Assembly (NCBI RefSeq): GCF_030285625.1 | Contig: NZ_CP127294.1 | Location: forward strand, 5,674,001 to 5,738,000 | Source: Amycolatopsis sp. 2-15 | GTDB taxonomy: Bacteria > Actinomycetota > Actinomycetes > Mycobacteriales > Pseudonocardiaceae | Direction of reading: 5' to 3' | DNA length: 64,000 bases | Shown here: piece after piece, positions 61,383 through 64,000 of the stretch | Layout: each line of letters begins with the position of its first letter | Numbering within the stretch: the stretch's first letter is position 1 | Program-made: the position numbers and the translations under genes | Notes under the pieces: model-generated | Databases searched by the model: none | What the model saw: the letters and a program-made list of their open reading frames with translations, nothing else | Told to the model about the DNA's origin: nothing

Positions 61383-62291
61383 TCAGCCGCGCCCGCGGGG
61401 CCGGTTCGGCCCGCCCGCGCGGAAGAGGTTGCTGGGCAGCTCGTGTCCCACGGCGCGTTCCACCACCGCGGCGGCTTCGAGCACCTTGCCGAGGTCGACG
61501 CCGGTGTCCACACCGGACTCTTCGAGCAGGTACACCACCTCCTCGGTGGCGATGTTCCCGCTCGCGCCGGGCGCGAACGGGCAGCCGCCGAGCCCGCCGG
61601 CCGACGCGTCGATCTTCGTGATCCCGGCCTGCAGCGCGGCGAGCACGCACGCGAGCCCGGAGCCGCGGGTGTTGTGGAAGTGCACGCCGAGCTCGACGTC
61701 CGGGCACGCCTCGCGCACCCGGCCCAGCAGCTCGGTGACCCGCCCGGGCACGGTGGTGCCGATGGTGTCGCCGAAACACAGCTCGTCCGCGCCGAGGTCG
61801 ACGGCCCGCCGCGCGAGGTCCACGATGCGGCTCACCGCCGTGCGCCCGTCGAAAGGACAGTCCCACGCCACGGCGAGGATCGCCTCCAGCCGCCCGCCGG
61901 AGTCGTGCGCGAGCTTCGCGATGTCCGGCACCGCGGCGACGGCCTCGTCCGTGGTCCGGCGCGCGTTGGCGAGGCTGTGCCCGTCGGACGCGGAGATCAC
62001 GTACTCGAGGTCGGCCATGCCGGCGGCCACGGCCCGGCGCGCCCCGCCGCGGCCGGCCACCAGCGCGGAGAACGCGAGGTCCGGCCAGCGGCCGAGCTCG
62101 GCCGCGAGCTGCTCGGCGTCGGCGAGCGCGGGCACGGCGGCGGGGGAGACGAACGACGTCACCTCCACGCGCCGCACGCCCGTGGCGGCCACGGCGTCGA
62201 GGATGTCCAGCTTGGCGGCGAGCGGGATCGGCGCTTCGAGCTGAAGACCGTCGCGCAGCCCGACTTCGCGCAAGTTCACGGAGAAGACCAT
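61383..62291 (-). CDS. Hydroxymethylglutaryl-CoA lyase-like enzyme
   Basis: 302 residues. The HMGL/DRE-TIM barrel starts LREVGLRDGLQLEAP, with the metal-binding Asp and Arg. It has VEVTSFVSPAAVPALADAEQL, DTIGTTVPGRV, the His pair in GVHFHNTRG and the catalytic-loop Cys in GGLGGCPFAPGASGN. These define a functional HMG-CoA lyase, which cleaves HMG-CoA (or a related citramalyl-type CoA ester) to acetyl-CoA and a keto acid. The class III CoA-transferase gene begins its stop 9 bp upstream in the same direction, so the two form an operon for activation and cleavage of a branched acid. Confidence 0.9.
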   Translation of the reverse strand: MVFSVNLREVGLRDGLQLEAPIPLAAKLDILDAVAATGVRRVEVTSFVSPAAVPALADAEQLAAELGRWPDLAFSALVAGRGGARRAVAAGMADLEYVISASDGHSLANARRTTDEAVAAVPDIAKLAHDSGGRLEAILAVAWDCPFDGRTAVSRIVDLARRAVDLGADELCFGDTIGTTVPGRVTELLGRVREACPDVELGVHFHNTRGSGLACVLAALQAGITKIDASAGGLGGCPFAPGASGNIATEEVVYLLEESGVDTGVDLGKVLEAAAVVERAVGHELPSNLFRAGGPNRPRGRG

Positions 62292-62300
62292 CGTTGCCTC

Positions 62301-63518
62301 TCAGACGATTCCGGCTTCGGAGAGCTCGGCCAGCTCGGCGCCGGTGAGGCCGAGCAGTCCGGTGTAGACCTCCGCGTTGTGCGTGCCCGGCTGCGCGGGA
62401 CCGGCCCAGCGCACCGAACCCGGCGTGCCACTCAGCACCGGCATCACGCCAGGCCCCAGCACCTCTTTGCCGATCGCGTCGTCGAAGTGCGGCAGCAGCA
62501 TTTCGCGTGCCTGGAACTGCGGGTTGGCCACCACGTCGGCGACGGTGGCGACCGGGCCGACGACCACACCGGCGGTTTCGAGGATCGACGTGAGCGTGGC
62601 GGAATCGTGGCGCGCGGCCCATTCGCCGACGAGCGCGTCGATTTGGTCCTGGTTGCGCCCGCGCGCCACGTGGGTCGCGAATCGCGCGTCGGTCGTGAGG
62701 TCCTCGCGGCCCATCGCCGTGCACAGCCGCGCGAACACCGTGTCCTGGTTGGCGGCGATGACGATCCAGCGTTCGTCGGCACAGCGGTAGAGGTTCGAGG
62801 GCGCGAGCCCGTCGAGGCGGGTGCCCGACGGTTCGCGCACCAGCCCGGTGGCGTCGTAGTCGGGGATCACGGACTCGAGCATCGCCAGGCACGCCTCGGC
62901 CAGCGCGACGTCGACGATCTGGCCGCGCCCGCTCGTCCCGCGCGCGTGCAGGGCCGCGAGCACGCCCTGCGCGGCGAACATCCCGCCGAGCGAGTCACCC
63001 AGCGACAGTGCCGCGCGTGGCGGCGGGCCGCCCGGGAAGCCGTTGAGGTAGCGCATTCCGCCGATCGCCTCGGCCACCGACGCGTAGCCGGGCCGCTCGG
63101 CGTGCGGGCCGGTCTGCCCGTAGCCGGAGACGCGGGCGAGGATCAGCCCGGGGTTGCGTTCGGCGAGCACGTCGAAGCCGAGACCCCAGCGTTCGAGCGT
63201 GCCGGGGCGGAAGCTCTCGACCACGACGTCGGCCGTGTCGGCCAGGCGCAGGAACAGCTCGCGGCCTTGCGCACGGCGCAGATCGAGCGTGACGCACCGC
63301 TTGTTGCGGGCGTGGACGGTCCAGAAGAAGTGGTGCCCGTCGAGCTCGGCCTGGCCCCACACGCGCAGTGGATCGGGCCGGTCGGGGGCTTCGAGCTTGA
63401 TCACGTCCGCGCCGTGGTCGGCGAGCAGCCGGCCGCAGAACGGGCCGGCGATGAGCGTGCCGAGCTCGAGGACGCGGATCCCGGCGAGCGCGCCGGCGGG
63501 GAGGTCGGTGGCAGACAC
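62301..63518 (-). CDS. Class III (CaiB/BaiF family) CoA-transferase
   Basis: 405 residues from the GTG at 63518; a GTG at 63527 is an alternative and neither has a clear ribosome-binding site. GIRVLELGTLIAGPFCGRLLADHGADVIKLE and RNKRCVTLDLRRAQGRELFL are typical. LGDSLGGMFAAQGVLAALHAR carries the catalytic Asp that forms the acyl anhydride. The enzyme transfers CoA from a donor such as succinyl-CoA to a carboxylic acid. Coupled with the HMG-CoA-lyase-like gene, it probably activates a substrate such as citramalate, itaconate or a methylglutarate for cleavage; the exact acid is inference. Confidence 0.9.
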   Translation of the reverse strand: MSATDLPAGALAGIRVLELGTLIAGPFCGRLLADHGADVIKLEAPDRPDPLRVWGQAELDGHHFFWTVHARNKRCVTLDLRRAQGRELFLRLADTADVVVESFRPGTLERWGLGFDVLAERNPGLILARVSGYGQTGPHAERPGYASVAEAIGGMRYLNGFPGGPPPRAALSLGDSLGGMFAAQGVLAALHARGTSGRGQIVDVALAEACLAMLESVIPDYDATGLVREPSGTRLDGLAPSNLYRCADERWIVIAANQDTVFARLCTAMGREDLTTDARFATHVARGRNQDQIDALVGEWAARHDSATLTSILETAGVVVGPVATVADVVANPQFQAREMLLPHFDDAIGKEVLGPGVMPVLSGTPGSVRWAGPAQPGTHNAEVYTGLLGLTGAELAELSEAGIV

Positions 63519-63678
63519 GACGCACACCGTAGGAACGCGGGTGCGCGGCGAGATATCCGATCGCGGTGGCGGACTATCCGTCCTGTGCGCCGCCGGGGGA
63601 TTCCGGTCCGCGCGCCGCGGCTATTCGCCCGCGGTTGGCGGATGGTGCCGGCGGCGAACTGCTCTTACCGTTGCGGCG

Positions 63679-64000
63679 CATGGACAACCGGACACGCACC
63701 GAGCCGCCGCAGGTCGAGCCCACGCACATGCGCGAGGTTCTCGGGCACTTCGCCTCCGGCGTCGTGGTCGTCACGGCGCTGGCGCCGGGCGGCCCCGCCG
63801 GGTTCACCTGCCAGTCGTTCAGCTCGCTCTCCCTCGACCCGCCGCTGGTGTCGTTCGCGCCGGCCCGCTCGTCCACGAGCTGGCCGAAGATTCGCGCCGT
63901 CGGGCGCTTCTGCGTCAACGTCCTCGCTGAAGACCACGCCGAGCTGAGCACCGCGTTCGCCCGCTCGGGCACGGACAAGTACGCCGGTGTCGAATGGCGC
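63679..64000 (+). CDS. Flavin reductase (FMN-binding split barrel), truncated by the window end
   Basis: The frame opens at the ATG at 63679 and runs off the window, giving 107 residues. MREVLGHFASGVVVVTAL, GFTCQSFSSLSLDPPLVSFAPA and SSTSWPKIRAVGRFCVNVLAED are the conserved N-terminal strands of the flavin reductase domain. Such proteins supply reduced FMN to two-component monooxygenases. It is diverged from the CoA-transferase gene with 160 bp between the starts. The partner oxygenase would lie beyond the window. Confidence 0.88.

Overview
The window is about 64 kb of very GC-rich DNA with short intergenic gaps and frequent GTG starts. It carries many secreted carbohydrate-active enzymes and a dense mix of MarR, MerR, TetR, PadR, LacI and LuxR-type regulators. 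This points to a filamentous actinomycete, most likely Pseudonocardiaceae (Amycolatopsis-like); the family-level placement is inference. No rRNA, tRNA, CRISPR array, complete insertion sequence or plasmid origin was recognised.

Layout. 1-13 kb: the end of a GH16 glucanase, a TrmB/LuxR-type regulator divergent from a very large secreted S8/S53-type serine peptidase, a DHRS1-like SDR, an LppX/LprAFG-type lipoprotein, a DoxX-like membrane protein behind an IdeR-like iron box, an M24 peptidase, and a membrane HtrA-like protease with a glycine/glutamine-rich insertion. 13-23 kb: an acyl-CoA synthetase, a methyltransferase, two secreted GH18 chitinases that both carry DasR-type (dre) sites, a PadR pair, an SDR that lacks the usual catalytic dyad, and a regulator with an IS30-type helix-turn-helix divergent from an LCM-type methyltransferase. 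23-31 kb: an unrecognised three-part protein, MarR/SDR and MerR/formaldehyde-dehydrogenase pairs with clear operator palindromes, a formamidase/SDR pair and a hydrolase whose nucleophile serine is replaced by alanine.

31-44 kb: a coherent sugar-utilisation locus of GH3 glycosidase, LacI repressor, sugar-binding lipoprotein, two permeases and an IlvD/Edd sugar-acid dehydratase. It has no ABC ATPase. It is followed by a large ATPase-LuxR regulator and a secreted PL5-type alginate lyase. 44-57 kb: a QueG-like ferredoxin protein, a small glycogen-binding domain protein, TetR/enoyl-CoA hydratase, paired fluoride channels, a class F sortase with a probable substrate, an S33 peptidase, a 31-bp-periodic palindromic repeat array, a UGT-type glycosyltransferase, a Tat-exported beta-helix protein, an RraA-like protein and a SatP acetate transporter. 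57-64 kb: a wreck of histidine-kinase and luciferase-like gene fragments, a secreted S33 peptidase, ribBA, an HMG-CoA-lyase-like enzyme with a class III CoA-transferase, and a truncated flavin reductase.

Five otherwise well-conserved genes are broken by single-base frameshifts, several in G/C homopolymers. They may be sequencing errors or recent decay; sequence alone cannot decide.

The strongest unexplained structure is the repeat array at 51233-51904. It holds about 22 imperfect 17-bp palindromes spaced at roughly 31 bp (about three helical turns), partly built from duplicated four-unit blocks, between two divergent genes.
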